The translations under genes were made by a program, and so were the position numbers. Positions 24,787 to 32,671 of a stretch of DNA of 35,384 bases are shown here, piece after piece. The stretch comes from Clostridium sp. CAG:632. GTDB taxonomy: Bacteria > Bacillota > Clostridia > Lachnospirales > Lachnospiraceae. Location of the stretch: NCBI GenBank assembly GCA_000431515.1, contig HF991284.1, forward strand, positions 1 to 35,384, in the 5' to 3' direction. The notes beneath the pieces were generated by a model, which made no database searches, was not told the DNA's origin, and was given only the letters and a program-made list of their open reading frames with translations. Position 1 is the stretch's first letter. The number at the start of each line of letters is the position of its first letter.

Positions 24787-25980
24787 TTATTTATTTTCTT
24801 TTTTCAGATACTCCAGATTCTTCCGAATCAGGTCACATCTCTGTGCCACACACTCAACACTTCGATGCGGATCCTCCGGAGTCCGGAATACATAGTCCAG
24901 AAGTCTGTCTACAGTTGTTGTTGCTACATGCATTCTGGTATCGGAAGATGCATAGTACAGATACACTTCGCCATTGTCTCTTGCGATCAGACCATTGGTA
25001 AATACCACATTGGATACATCACCCACCCGTTCGCTTCCAAGCGGTGCCAGGAAATATCCGGACGGCTCTGCAATTACCTTCGTCGGATCGTTCAGGTCGG
25101 TTGCAAATGCATACAGTACATACCGGAGTCCGGCTGCCGTGTTCCGTACGCCATGTGCAATATGGATCCATCCCTTTTCTGTCTTAATCGGTACAGCACC
25201 GGCACCATTTTTCGCCTCTGTAATCGTATGGTAAACACGCTTGCTGGTAATCACTTCCTCGTCGATCACCGCATGTTCAATGTCATCACACAGTCCGAAT
25301 CCGATACCGCCGCCGGAACCGGTGTCGATGAAATCATCCATCGGCCGGGTATAGAAGGCATATTTGCCATTCACAAATTCCGGATGCAATACTACGTTTC
25401 TCTGCTGTGGAGACCGGAGGGTTTTCAGATTATCCAGACGCTCCCAGGTCTTTAAGTCCTTTGTACGAACGATTCCGGCCGCTGCAACTGCTGCGCTTAA
25501 ATCATTGGTTGAAGTATCCTTACTCTCAGAGCAGAACACTCCATATATATATCCGTCCTCATGCTTTGTCAGACGCATATCATATACATTGGTTTCTTCT
25601 TTACAGGTATCCGGCAGAAGAATCGGATAATCCCAGAATCTGAAGCCATCGATTCCGTTGTCACTCTCCGCTACACCAAAGAACGATTTCCGGTCATTGC
25701 CTTCGATACGGGCAACCAGATAAAACTTTCCGTTCAGCTCGATTGCTCCGGAATTCATGACTGCATTGACACCCAACCGCTCCATAAAGTATGGATTGGT
25801 CTCCGGATCCAGATCATATTTCCAGGTAAGCGGAATATGTTCTCTGGTCAGAACCGGATATTCATATCGATCAAATACACCATTGTAGAAGGTGCTTTTC
25901 TGGTTCTTTCGCTCAATCAAACGATTGTATTTGTCAAGTTCTACATAATACTGTGGATGTAACATCTGATTCTCCTCCAT
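24787..25980 (-). CDS. 4-O-beta-D-mannosyl-D-glucose phosphorylase, family GH130
   Basis: A 397-residue cytoplasmic phosphorylase that splits mannosyl-1,4-glucose with phosphate into mannose-1-phosphate and glucose. Long stretches match my memory of the Bacteroides fragilis enzyme: YDLDPETNPYFMERLG, RIEGNDRKSFF, NVYDMRLTKHEDG with the catalytic Asp134, RNVVLHPEFV, DTGSGGGIG and YYASSDTRMHVATTT. The length fits GH130 subfamily 1 (about 390-400). ATG 25980 has AGGAAACA; ATG 25965 is an alternative with GGAG. It follows the second phosphorylase by 28 bp and serves the glucose-containing end products of glucomannan. Confidence 0.93.
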   Translation of the reverse strand: MEENQMLHPQYYVELDKYNRLIERKNQKSTFYNGVFDRYEYPVLTREHIPLTWKYDLDPETNPYFMERLGVNAVMNSGAIELNGKFYLVARIEGNDRKSFFGVAESDNGIDGFRFWDYPILLPDTCKEETNVYDMRLTKHEDGYIYGVFCSESKDTSTNDLSAAVAAAGIVRTKDLKTWERLDNLKTLRSPQQRNVVLHPEFVNGKYAFYTRPMDDFIDTGSGGGIGFGLCDDIEHAVIDEEVITSKRVYHTITEAKNGAGAVPIKTEKGWIHIAHGVRNTAAGLRYVLYAFATDLNDPTKVIAEPSGYFLAPLGSERVGDVSNVVFTNGLIARDNGEVYLYYASSDTRMHVATTTVDRLLDYVFRTPEDPHRSVECVAQRCDLIRKNLEYLKKENK

Positions 25981-26008
25981 TGTTTCCTGTATTTATACGG
26001 ACTAGCAC

Positions 26009-27034
26009 CTATCGGATCCCGATCTCAGTATCAGTCTCTGTTACAACGCTATGTTCTTTAATATAAGCCACAATCTCATCCAGCTTTGTAAATGCTACAC
26101 CTACATAGCTATCGGCAGCACCATAATAAATCGCGATTCTTCCGGTATCGGCATCCTGAAGAGTTGCACATGGGAAGCATACGTTTGGTACAAATCCGCG
26201 CTCCTCATACCATTCCTCCGGTGTCAGAAGATAATTCTCACAACGATATTTTACAACAGATGGGTTATCAATATCAAGAATTGCTCCACCAATGCTGTAT
26301 ACAAATCCATTACAGGTTCCGGATACACCATGATAGAACAACAGCCATCCCTCGGAGGTCTCGATTGGAGCAGCTCCGCCGCCAATCTTTACAGATTCCC
26401 ACCATTCACTGCTGCGTCCCATAACATGACGATGTTTACCCCAGTAGGTCATATCCGGGCTCTCACTTAAGAAGATATCGCCAAACGGGGTATGACCGCT
26501 GTCGCTCGGACGAGAAAGCAACATAAAGTTTCCATTTATTTTTCTCGGAAATAATACCGCATTCCGGTTAAATGGAATAAACGGATTCTCAATTCTTACA
26601 AATGTCTTGAAATCTGTGGTTTTCGCCATGCCGATCGCTGCGCCGTAGAAATCGGTACACCAGATCACATAATAAGTATCCTCTACCTTCACCAGTCGCG
26701 GATCGTATGCATATTTCGGCATATATTCCTTTCCGTACTGATCCAGAAACCGGATTTTCTCCTTATCAAATTCCCAGTGGATACCGTCTTTACTTCTTCC
26801 AAGATAAATATACGGAATACCGTTTGTCTGCTCACCGCGGAACACTCCGATGTAGGCTCCCTCATACGGAACAACCGCACTGTTAAAGATTCGGGCTACA
26901 CCTTCTACCGGATTTCTTCCGATTACCGGATTCTCTGAATATCTCCAGATCGGTGCACCGGTCAGGCCTTCCGGCTTCTCCTGCCACGGAATATTAGGCA
27001 GCGGGGTCTTATCTATAAACTTAACATTTGCCAT
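26009..27034 (-). CDS. Beta-1,4-mannooligosaccharide phosphorylase, family GH130
   Basis: A 341-residue five-bladed propeller enzyme. It removes terminal beta-1,4-mannose by phosphorolysis, giving mannose-1-phosphate and a shortened oligosaccharide. The shorter length and the motifs SENPVIGRNP, VARIFNSAVV, GRSKDGIHWEF, KYAYDPRLVKVEDTYYV with catalytic Asp111, and GGGAAPIETSEGWLLFYHGV fit GH130 subfamily 2 (about 325-340 residues). Roseburia and Ruminococcus albus carry the same pairing of a subfamily 1 and a subfamily 2 enzyme. The gene is 19 bp after the MalG-type permease, so uptake and breakdown are co-expressed. Confidence 0.92.
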   Translation of the reverse strand: MANVKFIDKTPLPNIPWQEKPEGLTGAPIWRYSENPVIGRNPVEGVARIFNSAVVPYEGAYIGVFRGEQTNGIPYIYLGRSKDGIHWEFDKEKIRFLDQYGKEYMPKYAYDPRLVKVEDTYYVIWCTDFYGAAIGMAKTTDFKTFVRIENPFIPFNRNAVLFPRKINGNFMLLSRPSDSGHTPFGDIFLSESPDMTYWGKHRHVMGRSSEWWESVKIGGGAAPIETSEGWLLFYHGVSGTCNGFVYSIGGAILDIDNPSVVKYRCENYLLTPEEWYEERGFVPNVCFPCATLQDADTGRIAIYYGAADSYVGVAFTKLDEIVAYIKEHSVVTETDTEIGIR

Positions 27035-27053
27035 GGTTTCATCTCCTTTGTCT

Positions 27054-27977
27054 TTATTCTTTTACAGCTCCCTGCGTCATACCACTGTAGATCTGCTTCT
27101 GCAGTAACAGGAATATGATCAGCGTCGGGATCATGGTAATGATCGCACCTGCACAAATGACTTCCCATCTGGCGCCATATGGGCCCTTGAATGCGAACAA
27201 TGCTGTTGAAATGGTCTGTAATGCCGGCTTCGGTGTATACAGGTACGGAGTATAGAAGTCATTGTAGAAGCCAACACCCTTAATAATAATTACAGTTACA
27301 ATTGCCGGTTTCAGCAACGGCATGATGATCTTTGTGTAGATCTTGAAGTAAGAGGCACCATCCATGATTGCCGATTCATCCAGGGATGTCGGTATATTCT
27401 CCAGAAACTGCAGGAAAATATAGATGGAAATAATATCTGTTCCGGCATATAACAGGATAACTGAAAGACGGTTATTAAACAGTCCCATCCCGGAAATAAT
27501 CTGGAATACACTCATCTGCATCGTAATACTCGGAATCAGAGATGCCAGAAGAAACAGGTTGTTTACCAGCCTTCGACCCGGAAACTTAAAACGATTCAGT
27601 ATATAGGCAGTCATGGTTCCGGTCAGAATCGTTGCCACCAGTGAAAATACCAGGATAATACAGGTATTTAAGAAACCTGTCAGCATATTGCCGTCAATAA
27701 ATGCAGTCACGTAGTTGCTGAAGTTGAAGAAATTTTTTGGAAGCGCAAGTACGTTTGTGCTATTGAACTCTGATGAGGTCTTAAGGGAACCGAAAAGTGC
27801 TACTACCAGAGGAAGAAGTGTGATAATGGAAGTAATAACCAGAATCGCATACTGTACAATCTTCCAGATAATCTGTCCTGCTTTAGGATGTTTCTTTTCT
27901 CCGCCGGATGCCTGTGCATCTTCAGTTACCGGCTGCAGGATTTCAGTTGCCTGTGCTTTGCTTGTTGTCTGACCCAT
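27054..27977 (-). CDS. Sugar ABC transporter permease, MalG type (CUT1)
   Basis: A 307-residue inner-membrane protein with six hydrophobic segments. A soluble N-terminus (about 1-30) precedes them, and the EAA loop ENIPTSLDESAIMDGASYFKIYTKIIMPLLKPA marks the ATPase contact (here written in parts: DESAIMDGAS then IIMPLLKPA). This belongs to the MalG/AraQ half of CUT1 importers. It pairs with the MalF-type protein whose stop is 1 bp upstream; AAGGAGG inside that gene's end drives translation. The ATPase (MsmK-like) is not in the window, as is common when one ATPase serves many importers. Confidence 0.93.
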   Translation of the reverse strand: MGQTTSKAQATEILQPVTEDAQASGGEKKHPKAGQIIWKIVQYAILVITSIITLLPLVVALFGSLKTSSEFNSTNVLALPKNFFNFSNYVTAFIDGNMLTGFLNTCIILVFSLVATILTGTMTAYILNRFKFPGRRLVNNLFLLASLIPSITMQMSVFQIISGMGLFNNRLSVILLYAGTDIISIYIFLQFLENIPTSLDESAIMDGASYFKIYTKIIMPLLKPAIVTVIIIKGVGFYNDFYTPYLYTPKPALQTISTALFAFKGPYGARWEVICAGAIITMIPTLIIFLLLQKQIYSGMTQGAVKE

Positions 27978-27978
27978 A

Positions 27979-28890
27979 TTAATCTTCCTCCTTTCCTTCT
28001 ATAAATCGTTTCTGAATAAATGTTACAATCATAATAAATACCAGCAATACAACACCCATTGCAGATGCCAAACCGATCTTCCGGCTGGTAAATGCGGTAT
28101 CCAGAGTCTTCATAACGAAGGTTGCTGACTGGTTTGCACCATTGGTCATGATCATTGGAATCTCGTATACACTGATTGCGCCCTTAACTGCCAGAATCAG
28201 GTTCAGGCTGACAATGGTCTTGATGTTTGGCAGAATGATGTACCAGAACTGCTGCCATTTGTTCGCACCATCTAAGCTGGCTGCCTCCAAAAGCTCCGTG
28301 TTAACGGACTGGATCGCACCATTGAACATTACCATATTCTGACCCATATATCTCCAGACGGATACGAATACCAAAGAGATATTAACCAGCGCTACATCTC
28401 CTAACCAGAGTGGTAATGCCTGCTGCGGAATGCCAAGCATCGTGAGGACCGAATCCAATGTACCACCGCCCTTATAAAAGAGCAGGAAGATCAGACCGAT
28501 TGCAACACCGTTTAACAGAGATGGGAAAAAAATAACTCCCTTAAAGAAGTTTCGTCCCTTGATCTTGTAGTTCAGGATCGTTGCGAAAAACAGTGCAAGT
28601 ATAATCTGTACGATTGATCCTATGAAATAGTAAATACTTGTTTTTAATACCTTCAGATATTCCGGTCTGGTAAATACTTCTATGTAGTTGTTCAGACCGA
28701 TCCATGTTTTCTGTTTACTGGTTCCGTTCCATTTAAAGAAACTATAGCCAACCATATCAAATAGCGGAAGATAGGTAAACACTACCAGCAAAGCGATTGG
28801 TATGATCAGAAATAGGATTACGATCACCCATTTCTGCACGGCTCTTCTGGAGAAAAACTCCACCAGAGCGTTCTTTTTCTTTTCTTCCAT
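27979..28890 (-). CDS. Sugar ABC transporter permease, MalF type (CUT1)
   Basis: A 303-residue membrane protein with six hydrophobic segments and the EAA loop ELLEAASLDGANKWQQFWYI then ILPNIK. This is the MalF/UgpA half of a CUT1 importer. The open frame reaches 28914, but ATG 28890 (MEEKKKN) is preferred because AAGGAGG lies 8 bp ahead of it, inside the longer frame. The substrate is inferred from its place: short beta-mannooligosaccharides. The gap to the binding-protein gene contains a stable hairpin. Confidence 0.93.
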   Translation of the reverse strand: MEEKKKNALVEFFSRRAVQKWVIVILFLIIPIALLVVFTYLPLFDMVGYSFFKWNGTSKQKTWIGLNNYIEVFTRPEYLKVLKTSIYYFIGSIVQIILALFFATILNYKIKGRNFFKGVIFFPSLLNGVAIGLIFLLFYKGGGTLDSVLTMLGIPQQALPLWLGDVALVNISLVFVSVWRYMGQNMVMFNGAIQSVNTELLEAASLDGANKWQQFWYIILPNIKTIVSLNLILAVKGAISVYEIPMIMTNGANQSATFVMKTLDTAFTSRKIGLASAMGVVLLVFIMIVTFIQKRFIEGKEED

Positions 28891-28962
28891 TATGCAGCCC
28901 TCCTTAAAGCTCATAAATCATCTTCGAATTCTGCTTTGACGATTTCCACCTGTTTATAATTC

Positions 28963-28996
28963 GAGCCTCAAATATATCCAGATATACTTGAGGCTC
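28963..28996 (-). terminator. Hairpin between the binding-protein and permease genes (attenuator)
   Basis: Arms 28963-28978 and 28981-28996 are complementary over 16 positions with one G-U pair in the RNA. No T run follows on the minus strand, so it more likely stabilises the upstream mRNA or slows polymerase than ends transcription. The remainder of 28915-29058 shows nothing else. Confidence 0.65.
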
Positions 28997-29058
28997 CTTA
29001 CATTTACAGAGGGTCTCGCTTTGTAGCCATGAATCCCTATTTCCAGTTGGAGACTACC

Positions 29059-30429
29059 TTATTTATCCCAGGTAGCGTTTACAGACTCTAATGCCGCGCT
29101 CCATTTTTCATTCCATTCACCCATGATGGTATCGAAATCCTTATCTACATTACCGAACGCTGCTTCTACGATCTCGATCTGATATTCAGAACCGCTCCAC
29201 AGACCAAGCTCTGACTCGTTATGAACTGCATCCCACTTACCTTCATTCTCTGGGGAAGCCGGGTTATCAATTACCATGTTAGCGCCCTCGAAATCAGCTA
29301 AAGTAGCCGGCATTGCAGAACCCTTAACGATTGAGATCTCGCCCTGCTTATCTGCATAGCCTGATTCCTGAAGCATGTAGTCGATGAATGCTCTTGCTGT
29401 TGCCTTGTTTGAGCTGTTAACATTGATTGCATATGCATAGTCACCGGAAGCACTTACGTACTGATTTCCGTCTGAGCTTGTTACAGGGAATGGCATGTAA
29501 CCAACGTTAGCCGGATCTTCGCCTGCATTCTTTGCAGCTTCCTGAAGCTGACTGACTGCCCATGAACCCATTACCATAGAACCGATCTCGCCGGTAGCTA
29601 ATGCTGTCTTGGAAGACTCCCACTCAGTTGTGAATGGATCTGCCTCACATAACTTCTGATCAATGATATCATACAATAACTTGTATACTACATAATGTGG
29701 CTTGCCTTCATCGAATGGTGTCGGATCGTTTGCCATCTTATCTACGATATAAGAAGCATCACCGTCCATACCGTGTGTGCAACCTTCCCACTGGCTCAAT
29801 GCCCATGCATCATGTGTATTTGTGTAATAAGGATTGGTGCATTCACCCTTATCCTTGATTGCCTGTAATGCAGCTAAGAACTCATCGGTTGTCTTAGGTA
29901 TTTCTGTAACGCCTGCATCCTCGAATACCTTCTTATTGTAAACGATACCGGCTGATACGTTTGCTCCGGATGCTAATCCGTAAACAACTCCACCGGACTG
30001 CTTTGCATACAGATATGCTTCAGTGTATGTATCACTTAATTCCTCAACAGTTCCCAGCGGCTCGCAGAAGTCTGCTAACTCATCCTGAGGAATTGTGTTA
30101 GGGATCATGAATACGTCACCGTAATCACCGGTTGATAAACGAGTGGAAACATCCCCTTCGTAATCCTCCATAGCCTCGTAACTGACAGTAGTTCCCGGAT
30201 ACTTCTCTTCGAATGCTGCTTTGTAATCAGCCAAGTCTGTATTGACCAGGTCTGTTCTTTGCGTCAGAACTGTGATCTCTCCTGTGATTTCTCCTGCAGC
30301 TTCTGATGAAGCTGAATCAGAGCTTGCACCTCCGTTTGTTGAATCATTGCCACCGTTGCTGCCACAGCCTGCTAATAAGCTTGCGATCATTGTTGTGGCT
30401 AATACAGCACTTAATAATTTCTTTCTCAT
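29059..30429 (-). CDS. Sugar-binding lipoprotein of a CUT1 importer
   Basis: A 456-residue extracellular solute-binding protein (family 1) tethered by lipid: signal MRKKLLSAVL.., lipobox LAGC with Cys22, followed by a Gly/Ser/Asn-rich tether (23-45). The mature domain opens EITVLTQRTDLV and has the usual ALQAIKDKG, GEIGSMVMGSWA and DYAYAINVNSSNKATARAFIDY elements of the MalE/UgpB type (quoted in parts: DYAYAINVNSSN, ARAFIDYML). It should bind mannooligosaccharides outside the cell. It is first in the operon, behind a consensus promoter and a LacI-type operator; AAAGGAGG precedes ATG 30429. Confidence 0.93.
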   Translation of the reverse strand: MRKKLLSAVLATTMIASLLAGCGSNGGNDSTNGGASSDSASSEAAGEITGEITVLTQRTDLVNTDLADYKAAFEEKYPGTTVSYEAMEDYEGDVSTRLSTGDYGDVFMIPNTIPQDELADFCEPLGTVEELSDTYTEAYLYAKQSGGVVYGLASGANVSAGIVYNKKVFEDAGVTEIPKTTDEFLAALQAIKDKGECTNPYYTNTHDAWALSQWEGCTHGMDGDASYIVDKMANDPTPFDEGKPHYVVYKLLYDIIDQKLCEADPFTTEWESSKTALATGEIGSMVMGSWAVSQLQEAAKNAGEDPANVGYMPFPVTSSDGNQYVSASGDYAYAINVNSSNKATARAFIDYMLQESGYADKQGEISIVKGSAMPATLADFEGANMVIDNPASPENEGKWDAVHNESELGLWSGSEYQIEIVEAAFGNVDKDFDTIMGEWNEKWSAALESVNATWDK

Positions 30430-30452
30430 ATGCCATTTCCTCCTTTACTTGT

Positions 30453-30470
30453 TAAGTTATCGTTAACTTA
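30453..30470. promoter_or_regulatory. LacI-type operator of the mannan operon
   Basis: An 18-bp palindrome with a central CG: half-sites TAAGTTATC and GTTAACTTA differ from perfect symmetry at one position pair. It lies 7 bp downstream of the -10 box, at about the transcription start, where a LacI repressor would block initiation. The likely binder is the LacI protein encoded at 31495-32499. Confidence 0.7.
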
Positions 30471-30477
30471 TGTTTTA

Positions 30478-30506
30478 ATTATACGTATTACACATTTAGT
30501 TGTCAA
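30478..30506 (-). promoter_or_regulatory. Consensus promoter of the mannan operon
   Basis: TTGACA (30501-30506), exactly 17 bp, TATAAT (30478-30483): a perfect SigA consensus on the minus strand, 49 bp ahead of the binding-protein start. Such a strong promoter needs tight repression, in line with the operator beside it. Confidence 0.88.
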
Positions 30507-30565
30507 CGTTTTTTTACTTCTGTACCTTATTTTGTATATTCTAATGATATTTCATTCCATTTTAT

Positions 30566-30640
30566 TGTGCATATTGCACAGTTCATTTACAAGGAACCAA
30601 TAAATTTCCCTTATTCCCTTTTCATTAATTAGCTAATTAA
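30566..30640. other. Two palindromes upstream of the mannan promoter
   Basis: TGTGCA-TAT-TGCACA at 30566-30580 and a perfect 16-bp palindrome TTAATTAGCTAATTAA at 30625-30640, in an AT-rich stretch between the promoter and the terminator of the DUF624 gene. They could be extra regulator sites. Neither fits a catabolite (cre) consensus. Confidence 0.35.
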
Positions 30641-30676
30641 GTAATATTAATCAATTTGACTTAGTTTAAGTAACAG

Positions 30677-30723
30677 AAAGAGATTGTTAGTTAATTTTTC
30701 TTTTTTAACCTAACAATCTCTTT
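30677..30723. terminator. Terminator after the DUF624 gene
   Basis: AAAGAGATTGTTAG (30677-30690) pairs perfectly with CTAACAATCTCTTT (30710-30723); inner GTTAA/TTAAC bases can extend the stem. It starts 6 bp after the DUF624 stop and has T-rich flanks on both strands. Confidence 0.75.
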
Positions 30724-30728
30724 TATTT

Positions 30729-31484
30729 TCACATCCGATTTTCCGGCCGTTTCATATCCTCTTCCGTCAACACGATCCGTACCGGCTCGTTCTCTGCTTC
30801 CACAGCTTCTGTCTCAGCATCTCTTTTCTCTGAATCTCTTCCCTCCGAAGATGCTTCCTGCTCCTCCTTCACCGGGATATATCTCCGAAATGCAAGATTA
30901 TAAAACATTCCGAGCAGCCATCCCACAGTTCCTATACCTATCACAAGCGTCAATACATTAGCCACCACAAATGTATAGTTCAACCCAAGCAGCAATCCCA
31001 AAGTCACCAGGCACAGCAGAGTGATTGGAAGATTCTGAACCGCCATGATCAGAGCATTCTTCATTGTATTTCCTATAGTATTCTCAAACTTTGCCTGCAC
31101 CGCAAAGACAAATAGTACCTCCAGCAGCCAGACGATCAGGATTGCAACGGAAACAAGTGCCAGAATCTGGCATACATTGCTCTCCTGATGCATCCAGTAC
31201 CAGGCAGAGAACCCAAAAGCACCGCCCAACACCAGCAAAATCAGATATATGATCGTAGACTGTTTAAAATTGCTTTTAAAGGCAGACCAAAAATTACGCA
31301 CTACATATCCATCCCTGCCCTTTGCCAGCTTCATCCCGGTATAAAGCAGAGCCGTGGTCGATGCACCAACCGTAACGATCGGCAGGGAACAGACAATCCA
31401 CATCAGATTTAAGAGCATCAGGTCGCCCAGCTTACTCATAAGATTAAAAAACGGCGAATCCAGTCCAAATATTTTTTCTTTCAT
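30729..31484 (-). CDS. DUF624 (YesL-like) membrane protein
   Basis: A 251-residue membrane protein with five or six hydrophobic segments (about 15-45, 75-95, 105-130, 145-190). It has the DUF624 opening FFNLMSKLGDLMLLNLMWI, CSLPIVTVGASTTALLY and RDGYVVRNFWSAFKSNFKQS. YesL-type proteins are found next to carbohydrate importers and LacI or AraC regulators across Firmicutes; their role is unknown. The last 45 residues are a charged Glu-rich cytoplasmic tail (EEQEASSEGRDSEKRD...), longer than I expect for the family. The gene follows the LacI gene by 10 bp and precedes the mannan operon, so a link to mannan uptake is likely. Confidence 0.85.
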   Translation of the reverse strand: MKEKIFGLDSPFFNLMSKLGDLMLLNLMWIVCSLPIVTVGASTTALLYTGMKLAKGRDGYVVRNFWSAFKSNFKQSTIIYLILLVLGGAFGFSAWYWMHQESNVCQILALVSVAILIVWLLEVLFVFAVQAKFENTIGNTMKNALIMAVQNLPITLLCLVTLGLLLGLNYTFVVANVLTLVIGIGTVGWLLGMFYNLAFRRYIPVKEEQEASSEGRDSEKRDAETEAVEAENEPVRIVLTEEDMKRPENRM

Positions 31485-31494
31485 AACCTACTCC

Positions 31495-32499
31495 CTACTT
31501 GATCCGGCATACAGAATCACGGATCACGATATTTCCACTGATGACCTTTCTTCCGGCATGATACGTTCTGTCCTTCATCTTACGCGTCAGCGCATCCACA
31601 ACCGTTTCCGCCATCATTTCCTGACTGATGCGGAAGGTTGTAAGCTGCGGATTGCACAGACTTGCATAAATGAAATCATCGAAGCTGACCACCGAAATAT
31701 CCTCCGGTACCCGGTATCCACTGTCATTCAACTGTTTCACCAGATAATATGCAATCTCATCACAGTTGCATACAAACGCAGTCGGTATATCCTCCGGCAG
31801 CTCCAGATGGATAAAGCGTCCATTTTCATCACGATCCTTAATGATCCAGTCTTCCCGTACCGGAATCTTCTGCTGCAGCAATGCCTTATAATATCCTAGA
31901 TAGCGATCCAGAATACTGCTGGTCGCCATAATGTCACCGATAAATCCGATTCTCCGGTGTCCATTCTCTATCAGGTAATTCGTCAGGATGCAGCCCCCGT
32001 ATACGTTATCACTGACAACGGTATCGATTGCGAACTGCTCATCGTACCAGTCCAGAAACATATATGTGATGTCCTCTTTCTCCAGTGCTGTCACATAATG
32101 CTTCTTCAGCTGGCCAAGCACAATCAATCCATCCACTTTATTCCCACTGATCATCTTCGGCATAACATCCTGCTTTTCATCCTCATAGGAGAGAATCTCC
32201 AGAATGCAGGAATAATTCTCTTTGCTAAGTTCAATGACCAGCCGCTGATATAAATTCGCATAGAATGCATTGTCTGAGAAAAACCGTTCTGCCACCACAA
32301 CCCCGACATTATAGCTCACGCCTTCCTTCATACTTCTGGCCAGTGAATTATAGCGATATCCCATTTCCTCCGCTTTCTGCTTAATCTTCTGCCGAACAGC
32401 TTCACTGACACCTTCTTTATCCGATAATGCTTTTGACACTGTAACCGTACTAACCTGAAGTTCCTTCGCAATATCCTTCATAGTTATATTCTTTCCCAT
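31495..32499 (-). CDS. LacI-family repressor, probable regulator of the mannan operon
   Basis: A 334-residue transcription factor. The helix-turn-helix (about 5-27, TMKDIAKELQVSTVTVSKAL) and hinge (YRYNSLARSMK) are followed by the sugar-binding core (NVGVVVAERF, VDGLIVLG, GFIGDIMATSSILDRYLGY, ISVVSFDDFIYASLCNPQLT). The expected inducer is a mannooligosaccharide or a product of its breakdown. It forms a two-gene unit with the DUF624 gene, and its predicted operator at 30453-30470 has the central CG preferred by this family. AAGGAGG precedes ATG 32499. Confidence 0.92.
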   Translation of the reverse strand: MGKNITMKDIAKELQVSTVTVSKALSDKEGVSEAVRQKIKQKAEEMGYRYNSLARSMKEGVSYNVGVVVAERFFSDNAFYANLYQRLVIELSKENYSCILEILSYEDEKQDVMPKMISGNKVDGLIVLGQLKKHYVTALEKEDITYMFLDWYDEQFAIDTVVSDNVYGGCILTNYLIENGHRRIGFIGDIMATSSILDRYLGYYKALLQQKIPVREDWIIKDRDENGRFIHLELPEDIPTAFVCNCDEIAYYLVKQLNDSGYRVPEDISVVSFDDFIYASLCNPQLTTFRISQEMMAETVVDALTRKMKDRTYHAGRKVISGNIVIRDSVCRIK

Positions 32500-32559
32500 A
32501 AGTTCCTCCTTACTCTTCCGTATCCCACCTTCTCAAGAAGATTCCCATATATTTCTTTG

Positions 32560-32588
32560 ATTGTAACACAGTTAGTTAAAATTGAAAA
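32560..32588 (-). promoter_or_regulatory. Weak promoter of the LacI-DUF624 unit
   Basis: TTTTCA (32583-32588), 17 bp, TACAAT (32560-32565) on the minus strand, with the -35 overlapping the preceding terminator by three bases. Confidence 0.45.
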
Positions 32589-32630
32589 GCATGTTACTTA
32601 AGTTTTTGATATTTTTAAGTAACATGCTTT
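32586..32630. terminator. Terminator after the surface-protein gene
   Basis: A perfect 16-bp stem (32586-32601 with 32615-32630) and a 13-nt loop. T-rich tails on both strands (TTTTCAATTTT on the minus strand, TTTATTTCTTTTT on the plus strand) suggest it works in both directions. Confidence 0.85.
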
Positions 32631-32671
32631 ATTTCTTTTTCTGCTATTCTTTTTTCATTACATTCGTCTCT

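Noticed and set aside
24865..25455. 196-residue plus-strand frame
   Set aside because: Antisense to the mannosylglucose phosphorylase, rich in Cys/His/Ile as expected for a shadow frame, and without a ribosome site.
28891..28914. Longer N-terminus for the MalF-type permease (start 28914)
   Set aside because: The extra codons contain the AAGGAGG site used by ATG 28890.
30566..30580. Catabolite-responsive element upstream of the mannan promoter
   Set aside because: The palindrome TGTGCA-TAT-TGCACA lacks the central CG and the A/T pattern of a cre site.
31354..31899. 181-residue plus-strand frame
   Set aside because: Antisense to the LacI and DUF624 genes, whose families are clear.
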